This document shows, in pieces, positions 55,019 to 64,000 of a DNA stretch of 64,000 bases (its first letter is position 1; every line of letters begins with the position of its first letter). This DNA comes from Allochromatium vinosum DSM 180 (GTDB lineage: Bacteria; Pseudomonadota; Gammaproteobacteria; Chromatiales; Chromatiaceae): positions 38,243-102,242 of the forward strand of contig NC_013852.1 in the NCBI RefSeq assembly GCF_000025485.1, given 5' to 3'. The notes below the pieces were generated by a model. The model worked only from the letters and a program-made list of their open reading frames with translations. It searched no databases and was not told where the DNA came from. The translations under genes and the position numbers were made by a program.

Positions 55019-55391
55019 GGGAGGATCCTCCCTTCAAGTAATATAATCATTATATTAGCATATTTTAATATTATGTTTCACATGACCCAAAATTCGCTCT
55101 ATGGACTCCGGCGTGTCGGTCATCTCATCGACACAGCCCTGACTTCAGCACATCGAAGCGACGCCAACCCTTGAACGGCCCGATGATCTCTGCGGTGATC
55201 CAGCCGCCATGGTAGCCACCGGCTTGCGGGCGCGTTCGAGGGCATCCTGATCGATGGGCATGACGGATCTCCTGACGGACAGTGCGCGGGGTTGGGTCGG
55301 CTTCGGGCTATCATCCATGATTTCCGACCCCAACCACCCTGGAAACGCCTATGGAATTCTTCGCCACAGCGGCCGCTGACTGGAGTGCTGC
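55019..55391. other. Intergenic region with decayed frame
   Basis: Low-GC stretch near 55030-55080, then a minus-strand relic: start M-P-I-D-Q-D-A-L-E-R-A-R (55262) continues, after a frame change, as Y-H-G-G-W-I-T-A-E-I-I-G-P-F-K-G-W to TGA near 55127. This looks like a frameshifted small gene; not recognised. Confidence 0.4.
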
Positions 55392-57056
55392 ATGAGTTTC
55401 CTGTCTGGAAAACGTCCCGGCCTCTCGACCAAGCTGCTGCTGGCGATGCTGGTCATGAATCTGGCCACCACCCTGAGTTTCACGCTCTACACCTACAGCC
55501 GCCAGAAACAGGCGATCATGGATGGGATCGACCGGACCTTGCAGGCCGGCGCTCAGGCCGTGCGTCTGATCGCCGATGAGACCCATGATCGGCTGACCCG
55601 CCAGTCCGAGATTCCGCCAGACACCTATCGGGCCTGGCTCGATGCCCTGTCGACGCTGGCGGCTCAGGCCGGGATCGAATATCTCTACACCGTGGCACGG
55701 CATGACGGCGGTCTCGGGTTCACACTGTCGAGCTACACCGCCGAAGAGGCCGCCGAGGGTGACTTCAACACCCTCCACGATCTTTATCCTGATCCCAGTG
55801 CGGGTTTGTTGGCCGCTTTCACTGAGGACCGGATCCAGTACGATCAATACACCGACGAATGGGGTACTTTCCGTTCGATCTTCATCCCAGCACGCTCGCC
55901 GGCCGGGGGTGAGTATGTGATCGGCGCCGATATCGCGCTCGCCGACATCGCAAGGCAGTTGCGACAAACCCTGTGGGACTGCCTGCTGATGGCCGGGCTG
56001 ATGTTCGTCGGTATGCTCGGGCTGTCGTGGATTCTGGTGCGCGCCCTGCGGCGTGAGGTCGCGGTTCTGGCGCGTGAGGTCGACCGCATTGCCGAGGGCG
56101 AGCTTGACGTCCGCATCCCCCAGACCACGAAGGATGAACTCGGACGACTGGCCGGGACCATCAACCGCATGGCGCATCAGTTGCGCGCCCTCATCGGCGA
56201 GATCCAGCAGGCGAGCGGGCAGTTCGGTCGAGACTCGACCCAGCTGTCGAGCACGGCCCACACCATCGCCGCCTGGGCCGTGCGCGTGGCCCAACAGGTC
56301 GAACAGGTCCAGGCCGCCAGTGAAGCGCTGAACCAGACCGCCGCCGAGATCGCGCGCAACTGCATCGAGGCCGCCGAGGGCACGCGCCACGCCAACCGTT
56401 CGGCCAACACTGGGGCGGGCGTGGTGCGCGAATCCATGGCCGCGCTTGGGCAAATGGGTGAGCGGGTCAAGGGCATGGCCGGCGCCATGGGCGAACTCGG
56501 GCAACGCTCGCAGGAGATCGGGCAGATCGTCGGCACCATCGAGACCATCGCCCGGCAAACCAATCTGCTGGCCCTCAATGCCGCCATCGAGGCGGCGCGG
56601 GCTGGTGAGCAGGGACGCGGCTTTGCCGTGGTCGCCGATGAAGTGCGCGCGCTCGCGGTGCGAACCACCCGTGCCACGCAGGAGATCGCCGAACGCATCG
56701 CCGCCGTGCAGCACGACATCCGGGGACTCATCGACGCGATGCATGCCAGTGTCGGCGAGGTCGATGCCGGAACCGCTGAGGCCCAAGCCTCGATCAGCGC
56801 CTTGGACACCATCCTGGAGCAGATCGACACCGTCAGCGCCCAGGTCGAGCACATTGCCGCCGCTGCCGAGCAACAGACGGCGACCACCACCGAGGTCAAC
56901 CGCACGCTGCAACAGATCTCCGATGGGGTACGCACGACGGCCGACGGGGCCGGTCAAACCGCCGCAGTCGCCGTCGAGATCGCCGATCAGGCGAGGCGGC
57001 TGCAATCCCAGCTCGGACACTTCCGGTTGGAGAACGATGGATCTCAGCGTTGCTGA
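55392..57056 (+). CDS. Methyl-accepting chemotaxis protein
   Basis: 554 residues. N-terminal membrane helix, periplasmic sensor region (about 35-185), second membrane helix ([13 protein letters not shown]), HAMP linker, then the highly conserved hairpin tip [33 protein letters not shown]. Signals to CheA/CheW from elsewhere in the genome. GGAG six bases upstream of ATG. Confidence 0.95.
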   Translation: MSFLSGKRPGLSTKLLLAMLVMNLATTLSFTLYTYSRQKQAIMDGIDRTLQAGAQAVRLIADETHDRLTRQSEIPPDTYRAWLDALSTLAAQAGIEYLYTVARHDGGLGFTLSSYTAEEAAEGDFNTLHDLYPDPSAGLLAAFTEDRIQYDQYTDEWGTFRSIFIPARSPAGGEYVIGADIALADIARQLRQTLWDCLLMAGLMFVGMLGLSWILVRALRREVAVLAREVDRIAEGELDVRIPQTTKDELGRLAGTINRMAHQLRALIGEIQQASGQFGRDSTQLSSTAHTIAAWAVRVAQQVEQVQAASEALNQTAAEIARNCIEAAEGTRHANRSANTGAGVVRESMAALGQMGERVKGMAGAMGELGQRSQEIGQIVGTIETIARQTNLLALNAAIEAARAGEQGRGFAVVADEVRALAVRTTRATQEIAERIAAVQHDIRGLIDAMHASVGEVDAGTAEAQASISALDTILEQIDTVSAQVEHIAAAAEQQTATTTEVNRTLQQISDGVRTTADGAGQTAAVAVEIADQARRLQSQLGHFRLENDGSQRC

Positions 57057-57531
57057 AGCCTTGGCCCAGCGTGAACTGCGCCGCTTCCCCCAGCTGGCCG
57101 ACTGGTCCTTCGGCTGGAACCGTCGCCGCCGGGCGCATGGGCTGTGCCGTTACGATCGGTGCCGGATCGAGCTCTCGGCGCTGCTGACCGCGCGCGAGCC
57201 GGATTCCGCGCTCATACTCAACACCATCCGCCATGAGATCGCTCATGCGCTCGCCGGTCCCCGTGCCGGGCATGGACCCCGCTGGCGGGTCTGGGCCGAG
57301 CGGGTCGGCTGCACGCACATTGCGAGCACGCGCGCGGCCTCACCCGAGGCCGAACCCCTGCCGGCGCGCTATGTGCTGGTGGCCATCGTCGATGGGCAGG
57401 AGCAGGTGATCTGCCACTATCACCGACGCCCGTCGCGCGCCTTTCTCGACTCGCTGCCGCACCGCCATGTGCGCGGACGGCCCGAGACGCGCGGGACGTT
57501 GCGCCTGGAGCGGGTGAAGACGACGGGATAG
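57037..57531 (+). CDS. SprT-like zinc metalloprotease domain protein
   Basis: 164 residues, 20-bp overlap with the chemoreceptor end. I-R-H-E-I-A-H-A-L gives the HExxH zinc site; the further G-H-G-P-R-W-R-V-W fits SprT. The C-terminal zinc ribbon typical of SprT lacks its cysteines here. Possibly acts on DNA-linked proteins. Confidence 0.8.
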   Translation: MDLSVAEALAQRELRRFPQLADWSFGWNRRRRAHGLCRYDRCRIELSALLTAREPDSALILNTIRHEIAHALAGPRAGHGPRWRVWAERVGCTHIASTRAASPEAEPLPARYVLVAIVDGQEQVICHYHRRPSRAFLDSLPHRHVRGRPETRGTLRLERVKTTG

Positions 57532-57571
57532 ACTCGGTTCCATCTGCAAACCACAGCGCGAGCGTTTGAGC

Positions 57572-57928
57572 ATGTCCAGGATGATTCAGTCTGTCCGTTG
57601 GCCGCTGGCCCTCTCGATCCTGATGCTTGGCGGGATGGCGAGCGCACTCGCCCAGACCGACTCACCCGTCTGCGCTCAAGAGGCCCGCGAACAGGCCCAA
57701 CGTCTGCTCGACTTCCACGTCGGCGGTGATGACCGAATCTTCATCGACCCCGAGGTCGTCGAGAAAGCGCCCTTGCGCAACCCAGCCAATCCGAAACAGT
57801 CGTTCCAGGTGCTGGAGGTGCGAGGCATGATCCTGAAAGGCCAGTACCGGATGCGCCTGATCTACTATCGCTTCGAGGACTCCTGTGTTTTGATGGGGCA
57901 GGAGATCCTGGAATACGCTAGCCTGTGA
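57572..57928 (+). CDS. Small exported hypothetical protein
   Basis: 118 residues from ATG 57572 with a signal peptide ending A-L-A-Q. Mature part short with two Cys. Overlaps the DprA start. Not recognised. Confidence 0.65.
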   Translation: MSRMIQSVRWPLALSILMLGGMASALAQTDSPVCAQEAREQAQRLLDFHVGGDDRIFIDPEVVEKAPLRNPANPKQSFQVLEVRGMILKGQYRMRLIYYRFEDSCVLMGQEILEYASL

Positions 57929-58614
57929 TGAAGACCCTGACCCCGCCCCAACTGCTCGGCCCGCTCAACCCGATCGAACGCCAGTACGCGCCCGAACGGT
58001 TCTATGTTGCGGGCGATCCCGCCATCCTGGAGACGGGCGCACGGGTGTCGATCGTCGGCTCGCGGCAGGCGTCGCCCGAAGGTTTGGCCCGTGCCCGCAA
58101 GCTTGCGCGTCGTCTGGCCGGTGAGGGGATCGTCGTGGTCTCGGGGCTTGCGCTTGGGATCGACACGGCGGCTCACACCGCCACCATCGCGGCGGGTGGT
58201 CGGACCGTCGGCGTGATCGGCACACCGCTGGATCGTTCCTATCCGCGCGAGAACGAATTGCTCCAGGCACGCATTGCCACCGAGCATCTGCTGATCTCAC
58301 AGTTTACGCCTGGCACCAAGACCCAGCGCTTCCACTTCCCGCAGCGCAACCGCACGATGGCCCTGATCTCGGATGCCACGGTGATCATTGAGGCCGGTGA
58401 AACCAGCGGCTCACTGTCCCAGGGTTGGGAGGCGCTTCGTCTGGGGCGGCTGCTCTACATCACACGCGCTCTGGCCGATGATCCGGCGCTTCGCTGGCCG
58501 TCGAAGATGCTCGATCATGGCGCTCAGATCCTGAGCGATGCGACGCTGCCCGATTTCCTGGAAGCTCTGCCGTCTCGGCTGACTCCGGTACTCGATGCCG
58601 CCGTTCCCTTCTGA
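57928..58614 (+). CDS. dprA: Stand-alone DprA/SLOG-type protein
   Basis: 228 residues from ATG 57928 overlapping the previous stop. Rossmann-like SLOG core: V-S-I-V-G-S-R-Q-A-S, V-V-V-S-G-L-A-L-G-I-D-T-A-A-H, R-N-R-T-M-A, and V-I-I-E-A-G-E-T-S-G-S. Chromosomal DprA (transformation) usually has extra N- and C-terminal domains; this is the short form. It overlaps a phosphoribosyltransferase gene by 20 bp. Confidence 0.88.
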   Translation: MKTLTPPQLLGPLNPIERQYAPERFYVAGDPAILETGARVSIVGSRQASPEGLARARKLARRLAGEGIVVVSGLALGIDTAAHTATIAAGGRTVGVIGTPLDRSYPRENELLQARIATEHLLISQFTPGTKTQRFHFPQRNRTMALISDATVIIEAGETSGSLSQGWEALRLGRLLYITRALADDPALRWPSKMLDHGAQILSDATLPDFLEALPSRLTPVLDAAVPF

Positions 58615-59245
58615 ACTCCCCTTCTGTTCGTTGCTGCAATACTCCGTTCGCGGTCAGGATGAGCTGTCGCGCCGGTCTCGCGATGTGCGAACCGCGATCA
58701 AGACGGACGGCTTCATCGGTCAGACGCGCGTGATCGAACACGCCGCACGTCGGGTAGCCGAAAACCTTCAGGAGCAAGGCTGCCTTGCAAAGTGTCTGGG
58801 GCCGGACGTCGCCCTCGTACCAATGCCGCGCAGCGGCCTGTTGCGTTCGGGGGCGCTGTGGCCTGCTCTGGTCATCTGCGAGGCGCTGTACCGGCATGGC
58901 GCTGGAGCCGAAGTGTTGCCCTGCCTGCATCGTGTCGTCGCTATCCGCAAGGCAGCTACAGCAGCTCAGGGTGAGCGCCCTGAACCACAGGATCACTGCC
59001 GGACGACGTGTGTTGAGGTTGACGGTGTCGATCGACCGCGAGCGATCGCGATCGTTGATGACATCGTAACGCGCGGTTCCTCGTTCATCGGCGTTACGCC
59101 CCATCTGGTTGCTGCCTTTCCTGATGTACCCATCCGCTGTTTCGCTTTGGTCCGCACGATCAGTCAGGGCGAGATCGAGACCATCCTGTTTCCGACCACG
59201 GGCCTGATTCGTTACCGCCAAGGCCAGCTTCGCCGCGAGCCTTGA
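58595..59245 (+). CDS. Phosphoribosyltransferase-like protein paired with DprA
   Basis: 216 residues. PRPP-binding loop A-I-A-I-V-D-D-I-V-T-R-G-S-S near residue 150 and an upstream V-P-M-P-R-S-G near 75 mark a ComF-type phosphoribosyltransferase fold. Starts inside the dprA end, so the two are made together. It probably makes or breaks a nucleotide-type molecule sensed by the SLOG partner (inference). Confidence 0.8.
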   Translation: MPPFPSELPFCSLLQYSVRGQDELSRRSRDVRTAIKTDGFIGQTRVIEHAARRVAENLQEQGCLAKCLGPDVALVPMPRSGLLRSGALWPALVICEALYRHGAGAEVLPCLHRVVAIRKAATAAQGERPEPQDHCRTTCVEVDGVDRPRAIAIVDDIVTRGSSFIGVTPHLVAAFPDVPIRCFALVRTISQGEIETILFPTTGLIRYRQGQLRREP

Positions 59246-59588
59246 GCGGACAGTGGAACGGATGTTCCGTCGTCCTGATCGCTGTCGGTGATCCGGTCTT
59301 TCTGCTTTTTCTCGTCTGGTCGAGAGGTGCCGGGCTTGTATAGCGAGGGGGCGCATTTTTATATATTTCAACTTTTAAGAGTTTTAGAGCAACTAAATCA
59401 CTTAAAAATCAAATGCATACAAGCATATTTAGGGAGGAATCCTGGAGCTGAAGCGGAGGAATCCTGGGTTTTGTGGGGAGGAATCCTGGAACAAAAGCGG
59501 AGGAATCCTGGACTTTGTGGGAGGAATCCTGGAGCAAAAGCGGAGGAATCCTGGGTATAATGTGAATTCCTCCAAAGAGATTCCACAA
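59246..59588 (+). other. Iteron origin of replication
   Basis: 343 bp upstream of the Rep_3 gene. AT-rich stretch at 59345-59430, then six iterons and the rep promoter with TATAAT at 59556-59561. Confidence 0.85.
59433..59554 (+). repeat. Six iterons GGAGGAATCCTGG
   Basis: Copies begin at 59433, 59455, 59477, 59499, 59520 and 59542, spaced 22, 22, 22, 21, 22 bp (two helix turns), as for Rep_3-binding iterons. A partial inverted copy GAATTCCTCC at 59564 overlaps the rep promoter, and CCAGGATTCCTC at 59719 inside the gene is an inverted 12-base copy. Confidence 0.92.
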
Positions 59589-60446
59589 ATGTCTAGCCGC
59601 CAACTCACAGTGACGAAGGCGAACTCCCTTGTGGAGGCTACTTATCACCTCACTTTGGCCGAGCAGCGCCTGCTTCTCCTGGTCATCTCCAGGCTGGATA
59701 GTCGCGTTGAACTGGATTCCAGGATTCCTCACACAATCACCGCCGCCGAGGTGATGACGGTCTTTCAGGTCGGTGAGTCACGTGCTTACCAGATCCTGGA
59801 AGAGGCCGCCGAGCGGCTCTACACCCGATCAGTGACGATCCACGAGCCCGACCCCCGCCAACCCAAGTCAGATCGACTGGTCACGCGCTGGGTCGCCGCC
59901 GTCAACTACAAGCCGGGCACAGGCGCAATCGAACTGTTCTTCGCGCAACCCATCATGCCCTTCATCAGCCAACTGAAGGCTCGGTTCTGTCAGTACCATC
60001 TTGCCAACATCGTGCCGATGTCTTCGGTCTATGCCGTGCGGCTCTATGAGCTTTTGATCCAGTGGCGCGATGCCGGCACCCGTCGAGTCGAGTTGGATTG
60101 GCTGCGCGAGCGGTTTCTTCTGGGTCAGAAATACGCCAGCATTCGTGATTTCAAGCGGTACGTCCTCCAGATTGCCATCGACCAGATCAACACCCACAGC
60201 GACCTCTGGGTGAAATGGGAACAGCACAAACGTGGTCGCGTGGTTCATGCCCTGACCTTCACCTTCGGCCCCAAGGCCGAGCAGAAGCCCGAGACTGAAA
60301 GCCGGCCTGCCTCCCCGGCCAACTCAAAACCCGCCAAGCCCAAGCTCACGCGCGCCTATGTCGAACGGCACGCCCAGCCTGGAGAAAGCTGGGAGGAAGC
60401 CTGGGAGCGCTGTCGTCGCAAGCTGGAGCAGGAGAATGCTGGATGA
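59589..60446 (+). CDS. Rep_3-family replication initiator
   Basis: 285 residues from ATG 59589. Two winged-helix domains: Y-H-L-T-L-A-E-Q-R-L-L-L-L-V-I-S-R (domain 1) and Y-A-V-R-L-Y-E-L-L-I-Q-W with Y-A-S-I-R-D-F-K-R-Y-V-L (domain 2). Binds the six iterons upstream and autoregulates through the inverted copy. The C-terminal tail is Pro/Lys rich. Overlaps the next gene by ATGA. Confidence 0.93.
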   Translation: MSSRQLTVTKANSLVEATYHLTLAEQRLLLLVISRLDSRVELDSRIPHTITAAEVMTVFQVGESRAYQILEEAAERLYTRSVTIHEPDPRQPKSDRLVTRWVAAVNYKPGTGAIELFFAQPIMPFISQLKARFCQYHLANIVPMSSVYAVRLYELLIQWRDAGTRRVELDWLRERFLLGQKYASIRDFKRYVLQIAIDQINTHSDLWVKWEQHKRGRVVHALTFTFGPKAEQKPETESRPASPANSKPAKPKLTRAYVERHAQPGESWEEAWERCRRKLEQENAG

Positions 60447-60892
60447 ACGACGCCGCCCATGACCTGAACCGCTTCGTCGAGGCCCAGCGCGACATCTACG
60501 CCCAGGCGCTGGCCGAACTGCGTGCCGGCCGCAAACGCTCGCACTGGATGTGGTTCGTCTTCCCGCAGATCGCCGGACTCGGATCGAGCGCAATGGCGTG
60601 CCGCTATGCCATCCGCGACCTGGACGAGGCGCGGGCCTATCTGAACCATCCAATCCTTGGGGCGCGGTTGCGCGACTGTGCCGAGGCGCTATTGGCCATC
60701 AAGGAGCGATCGGCACGGGAGATTCTGGGATCGCCGGACGACCTGAAGCTGTGCTCCAGTGCCACGCTCTTTGCCCAGGTCTCGCCGCCGGGGTCGGCGT
60801 TCCATCGGTTGCTGGAACGGTATTGTGGAGGGCAGCCTGATCGGTTGACGCTGGAACGCCTGTCGGCTGGATCCAGGCATGATGAGCGATGA
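60443..60892 (+). CDS. DUF1810 family protein
   Basis: 149 residues: L-N-R-F-V-E-A-Q, Y-A-Q-A-L-A-E-L-R-A-G-R-K-R-S-H-W-M-W-F-V-F-P-Q and C-S-S-A-T-L-F match DUF1810. Unknown activity. Linked to rep by ATGA overlap. Confidence 0.9.
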   Translation: MNDAAHDLNRFVEAQRDIYAQALAELRAGRKRSHWMWFVFPQIAGLGSSAMACRYAIRDLDEARAYLNHPILGARLRDCAEALLAIKERSAREILGSPDDLKLCSSATLFAQVSPPGSAFHRLLERYCGGQPDRLTLERLSAGSRHDER

Positions 60893-61340
60893 TCGGGGCA
60901 CCTATCTGGTGCGGCTGATCCCCGAGCACTCGGGGCCGGTGCGCATCGGTCGGCTCGGCATCCTGACGCTGGCCGGCGGGGAGCTGCTCTATGTCGGCAG
61001 TGCGCTGGGGCCGGGCGGACTGGCGGCGCGCTGTCGTCATCATGGGCGCGAGGCCGCACGTCCGCATTGGCATCTGGATTATCTGCGCCCGCACTGTCGT
61101 GTTCCGGGATGCTGGGTCGCACGCGGACTGGCGCGGCGCGAGCATGTCTGGGCACGCTTGCTCGGCACATTGCCGGGCGCCTCCTGGCCACTGGCGCGCT
61201 TCGGGTCGAGCGACTGCGACTGTCCGGCGCATCTGCTCCGGCTGGAGCAGACACCGGAGACGGCGGCGCTCAGTGCGCTGTTGGGCGTGCCGCTGGTGTG
61301 GCGGATGGCGCGGGGTCGGTTCGAGGAATTTGAGGCATGA
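60879..61340 (+). CDS. GIY-YIG (DUF123-type) nuclease-like protein
   Basis: 153 residues: G-T-Y-L-V-R-L near the start, E-L-L-Y-V-G-S-A-L-G-P-G-G-L-A-A-R-C-R-H-H and H-W-H-L-D-Y-L follow the DUF123 branch of the GIY-YIG fold. May act on DNA. ATG 60879 or 60882. Confidence 0.82.
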   Translation: MMSDDRGTYLVRLIPEHSGPVRIGRLGILTLAGGELLYVGSALGPGGLAARCRHHGREAARPHWHLDYLRPHCRVPGCWVARGLARREHVWARLLGTLPGASWPLARFGSSDCDCPAHLLRLEQTPETAALSALLGVPLVWRMARGRFEEFEA

Positions 61341-61350
61341 GGAGACATTG

Positions 61351-62337
61351 ATGGAGAGTGCGCTGTTACCCGTCGAAGTGCTCGACGTCGAGACCGAGCC
61401 TGAACCTGAACCTTCACCCAGCATCGAAGACGAGGGATCGCCCACGGATGAGCGCGCATCATCCGCGCCTGTCGTGGCCGACGAGTCAGTGCCGGCGGAC
61501 GAACTCACCGAGCGACCCGATGCGCTCGCCCCGCCCGTCCTGCCCATCACCCCGCTTCAGCCGCCCCGATCCGTTGCCCTCTACATCGACGGCGACAACC
61601 AATACCCCGCCATCGCGCGCGATCTTCTGGCGAGCGTTCGGCAGGATTTGGGTCTGGACGTCTCGCGCGTGGTGCTGGCCGGCAACGATCATGGTCACAC
61701 CGTGCCACGCTGGCAGGCGGCGCTGGCCAAGGAGGGATTGGCCGAGGATCGGATTCTGGCGCTGCGCGTACCCCGAAAGCCCGAGGCGGCGGATCTGGCC
61801 GTGATCCTGGAGCTGGGAGCGAACATGGAGCGGCATCGTCAGGGACCGGATCTGGTGGTGGTCGTCTCGCGCGACGAGTGGCTGATCGGAGCGGCTGAGG
61901 CGGTGCGGGCGCGGGGCTGTCGGGTTTGGGTTGCCTATGCCGAGAACGATGCGGTGCCGGCTCAGACCTCTCTACCGACGTTGCTGCTGCCGGCCGTCCA
62001 GCGCAACCAGGCCACGGGCAAGGCGGCAACAGTCGCCCCCGAGACGCCGACTGAAAGCATGAGGCCGACGGTCTCGGCTCCCACGCTCACACCCTCGACG
62101 AGCGTACCGACGGCCAAGCCCACAGCGGCAACTCCAGCCGTTCAGCCGACTCCATCGCACACGAAACTACTCGCTCAGGTGCGCGCGCAGTGCAAGCTAC
62201 AGCCGGGCAGCGGGTATTCGGCCAACGAGGTCGGGCAGGTGCTCTACAAGCTGGGACTGACCGACAAGGCGGCTCGAACCCGATTCCTGAAGGCGATCGA
62301 CGGCTTGCGGGAAGCAGGAGCGGGGAGGGGTATGTAG
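61351..62337 (+). CDS. NYN-domain (PIN-like) protein
   Basis: 328 residues from ATG 61351 (GAGGAG six bases upstream). Acidic, Pro-rich start; NYN core V-A-L-Y-I-D-G-D-N-Q near residue 78, later K-P-E-A-A-D-L-A-V-I-L-E and V-V-V-V-S-R-D; Thr/Pro linker (about 215-265); C-terminal helical domain with L-G-L-T-D-K-A. NYN proteins are RNA-cutting or RNA-binding. Confidence 0.82.
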   Translation: MESALLPVEVLDVETEPEPEPSPSIEDEGSPTDERASSAPVVADESVPADELTERPDALAPPVLPITPLQPPRSVALYIDGDNQYPAIARDLLASVRQDLGLDVSRVVLAGNDHGHTVPRWQAALAKEGLAEDRILALRVPRKPEAADLAVILELGANMERHRQGPDLVVVVSRDEWLIGAAEAVRARGCRVWVAYAENDAVPAQTSLPTLLLPAVQRNQATGKAATVAPETPTESMRPTVSAPTLTPSTSVPTAKPTAATPAVQPTPSHTKLLAQVRAQCKLQPGSGYSANEVGQVLYKLGLTDKAARTRFLKAIDGLREAGAGRGM

Positions 62338-62987
62338 TCCTAAATGACTGATATTATGAGGATATGCGGCGATGAGTCACAGTGACTTAAGTAACTGCGA
62401 CTTGACTTAAGTTAGTTTAAAATGACTGAGATTAAGTCATTTTAAGTCAAAGCAAGTCAATTTGACTTAAAGTAACTCACGGGTTCGGATTGGCGTTTCG
62501 GTTTCAGTCGATTAGTGTTAAATCTTGGAGCCGGCTGGAGGTATCGGCGAGAGGCGGTTGGTGAGGCGCGGCGCTTGGTGGGCTTGGAACGGGCTGAGTG
62601 GTTGCGGTAATGCACATTGCCATACAACTTGACGTGGATCATTTGCCACGCGCTCCATGGCGGCGATACTCTCGAACCATTTAAACGTCATGAAAACAAT
62701 GGGGCTCATGTCCCCACCGGAGCGCGACGGAAACGGCCACAAGCTTGCAGCCCCGACGATGATCCGCCGAAGCTGAGACGATGCGCTCCGCGCCGGTGGC
62801 TCGTCCGAAGCTAGGGAGGCATGGAGGCCACGGCGCACAGCGTTCATTGGATCGAAGCTTTGAGGAGAGTGAGAGCATGGGTTGGAGAGCGCCGGTCGAG
62901 GCCGAGCCGTTGCAGGCCATGACAGCGAATCTCGGGAGGGCGGACAGGTCGGAACACTCCGACCCGGAGCCGTTGACCGAGGCACGG
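62338..62987. other. Intergenic region with second-site partition repeats
   Basis: 650 bp. Starts with AAGTCA/TGACTT array (62374-62480), then ordinary sequence; possible N-terminal extension of the Cas6-like frame from 62781 has no ribosome site. No other gene supported. Confidence 0.6.
62374..62480. promoter_or_regulatory. TGACTT/AAGTCA partition-type repeat cluster (distant copy)
   Basis: About ten half-sites (GTGACTTAAGT, CTTGACTTAAG, ATTAAGTCATT, AAGTCAA, TTGACTTAAAG) over 107 bp, same family as 18541 and 19584, about 43 kb from parA. It directly precedes the Cas6-like region. Confidence 0.75.
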
Positions 62988-63947
62988 ATGGGCGAGTCAG
63001 TTCCGCCACTGGCCCGCTTCCGCGTTCATTTCATGGCTCAGGAGCCGATCCGGTTGCCCGAGTACAGCGGCTCGGCCTGGCGGGGACTGCTCGGCCACGG
63101 ACTGCGCCGCACCGCCTGTGTCACCCGTCAGCCGACCTGCACCGGCTGTCTGCTCATCCACCACTGCGTCTACTCGACCCTGTTCGAGACCCCGGACGCC
63201 CAGGGAACACCGGGCGGAGCACCGCATCCCTTCATCCTCGCCATCGATCCGCGCGCCCCGCGTGCGCTGGAACCGGACGCCGTCTTCAGTCTTGATCTCC
63301 AGTTGCTGGGCACGGCCATCCAGCAGATGCCCTATCTGATCCACGCCTTCGGACTGGCCGGCCAGCGCGGATTCGGGCGCTCGGGCGGACGCTTCACCCT
63401 GACCGCCGTCGAACGCGAATTGACGCTGGGCTCTGAGGACTGGCAGACGGTCTATGACGCCACGCTCGGCCGCTATGAGCCGCTGGAGACTGCCGCGCCC
63501 GTGGTGCCGCCGGTCCCGGCGCGCGCCCAGCTGCATCTGCTCACCCCCTGGCGGCTCAAGCGCGAGGGTCGGCGGATCGGTGCGCGCGAATTGACGGCGC
63601 TCGACATCGCCCACGCCCTCTATCGCCGACTGCGCACCCTGGCCGCCGCGCATGGCGGTGATCCCGATACCTTCGATCATCGCCGGTTGCCGACCGATCC
63701 CGACGCCCTTCAGTTGGAGGTCGACTGGCTGCGCTGGCACGACTGGACGCGCTATTCCTCGCGTCAGGATGCACTGATGCAGCTTGGCGGCCTGATCGGT
63801 GAAGTCAGCCTCACCGGCCCGGCGCTCGCCGCGCTGTGGCCGGCACTCTGGTTCGGGCAGTGGACGCATGTCGGGCAGGGCACGGCCTTTGGGTTGGGGG
63901 AATACCGGATCGCCGTCGCCGACGACAAGCTTGTGACGGCGGCCTGA
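62988..63947 (+). CDS. cas6: Cas6-like CRISPR RNA endonuclease
   Basis: 319 residues from ATG 62988 (GAGG five bases upstream); the frame is open to 62781. Start resembles Cas6 (F-M-A-Q-E-P-I-R-L-P-E-Y-S-G-S-A-W-R-G), a Cys cluster C-T-G-C follows, and the end G-E-V-S-L-T-G-P...G-Q-W-T-H-V-G-Q-G-T-A-F-G-L-G-E-Y is the Gly-rich loop of Cas6. It cuts CRISPR transcripts. No CRISPR repeats lie in the window, so the array is probably to the right. Confidence 0.82.
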   Translation: MGESVPPLARFRVHFMAQEPIRLPEYSGSAWRGLLGHGLRRTACVTRQPTCTGCLLIHHCVYSTLFETPDAQGTPGGAPHPFILAIDPRAPRALEPDAVFSLDLQLLGTAIQQMPYLIHAFGLAGQRGFGRSGGRFTLTAVERELTLGSEDWQTVYDATLGRYEPLETAAPVVPPVPARAQLHLLTPWRLKREGRRIGARELTALDIAHALYRRLRTLAAAHGGDPDTFDHRRLPTDPDALQLEVDWLRWHDWTRYSSRQDALMQLGGLIGEVSLTGPALAALWPALWFGQWTHVGQGTAFGLGEYRIAVADDKLVTAA

Positions 63948-64000
63948 TCGGCCCGCTTCGGCGATCATGCTTACCAGACATCGCCCAGTGCTTCCATCGT

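Noticed and set aside
55311..57020. 569-residue minus-strand frame opposite the chemoreceptor
   Set aside because: Antisense shadow; the + strand has clear chemoreceptor motifs.
59433..59554. CRISPR-like array of short repeats
   Set aside because: 13-base units every 22 bp next to a Rep_3 gene are iterons; spacers are similar and too short.

Overview
The window reads as a large plasmid, or plasmid-like replicon, of a GC-rich gammaproteobacterium. A purple sulfur bacterium of the Allochromatium/Thiocystis type is my best guess, from overall protein style only and without any database check. The plasmid reading rests on genes and sites in the sequence: a Rep_3-type initiator preceded by six 22-bp-spaced iterons (59433-60446), an IncFII RepA-like protein (33597-34490), a ParA with small ribbon-helix-helix (RHH) partner proteins (18934-20614), two KfrA-like coiled-coil proteins with a tyrosine recombinase (44809-47795), single-strand-binding and recombination genes, toxin-antitoxin genes, and no ribosomal or tRNA genes. 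No relaxase or conjugation genes were seen.

Layout. 1-13098: defence and restriction block, with an HNH nuclease (cut by the left edge), hsdR-hsdM-hsdS, a very AT-rich PIN-like gene and, on the other strand, a giant exonuclease-RecQ-UvrD fusion. 13220-18030: envelope and periplasmic genes (cupin, ClpP-like, LprI-like, VanX-like dipeptidase, WGR, DUF1080) ending at a tyrosine recombinase. 18031-22012: partition region, with AAGTCA/TGACTT repeat clusters, two paralogous RHH proteins, ParA and a regulator. 22013-29010: long non-coding tracts built of structured hairpins, present in two large copies. Between them lie two genes almost devoid of adenine (one SLOG-like), a string of small genes, a MITE-interrupted gene, and a divergent XRE/VRR-NUC pair sharing an operator with the small-gene string. 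29011-32695: recombination operon (DUF6573-like, Sak4-like ATPase, Gp157-like, SSB). 32812-34913: XRE regulator, a third hairpin-family copy, the RepA-like gene and an AT-rich origin-like tract. 34914-37731: TolC-like / membrane AAA ATPase / YdjM-like operon. 37905-44422: mixed accessory genes, a frameshifted dihaem cytochrome, IS remnants and toxin-antitoxin genes. 44423-47851: KfrA/recombinase stability module. 47940-59245: chromosome-style cargo (DCC, YchJ, TrmO-like, CorA, RecD2, chemoreceptor, SprT-like, DprA with a phosphoribosyltransferase). 59246-62337: iteron replicon with DUF1810, GIY-YIG and NYN genes. 62374-64000: another partition-type repeat cluster and a Cas6-like protein, so a CRISPR locus probably starts at or beyond the right edge.

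The strongest unusual signals are: the adenine-depleted gene pair with GTG starts in identical initiation contexts; a family of compensating hairpins around CCGC-7 nt-GCGG heads in three non-coding tracts; a 105-bp inverted-repeat element with a perfect 9-bp target duplication inside a small gene; and partition-type repeat clusters placed about 43 kb apart on the same replicon.
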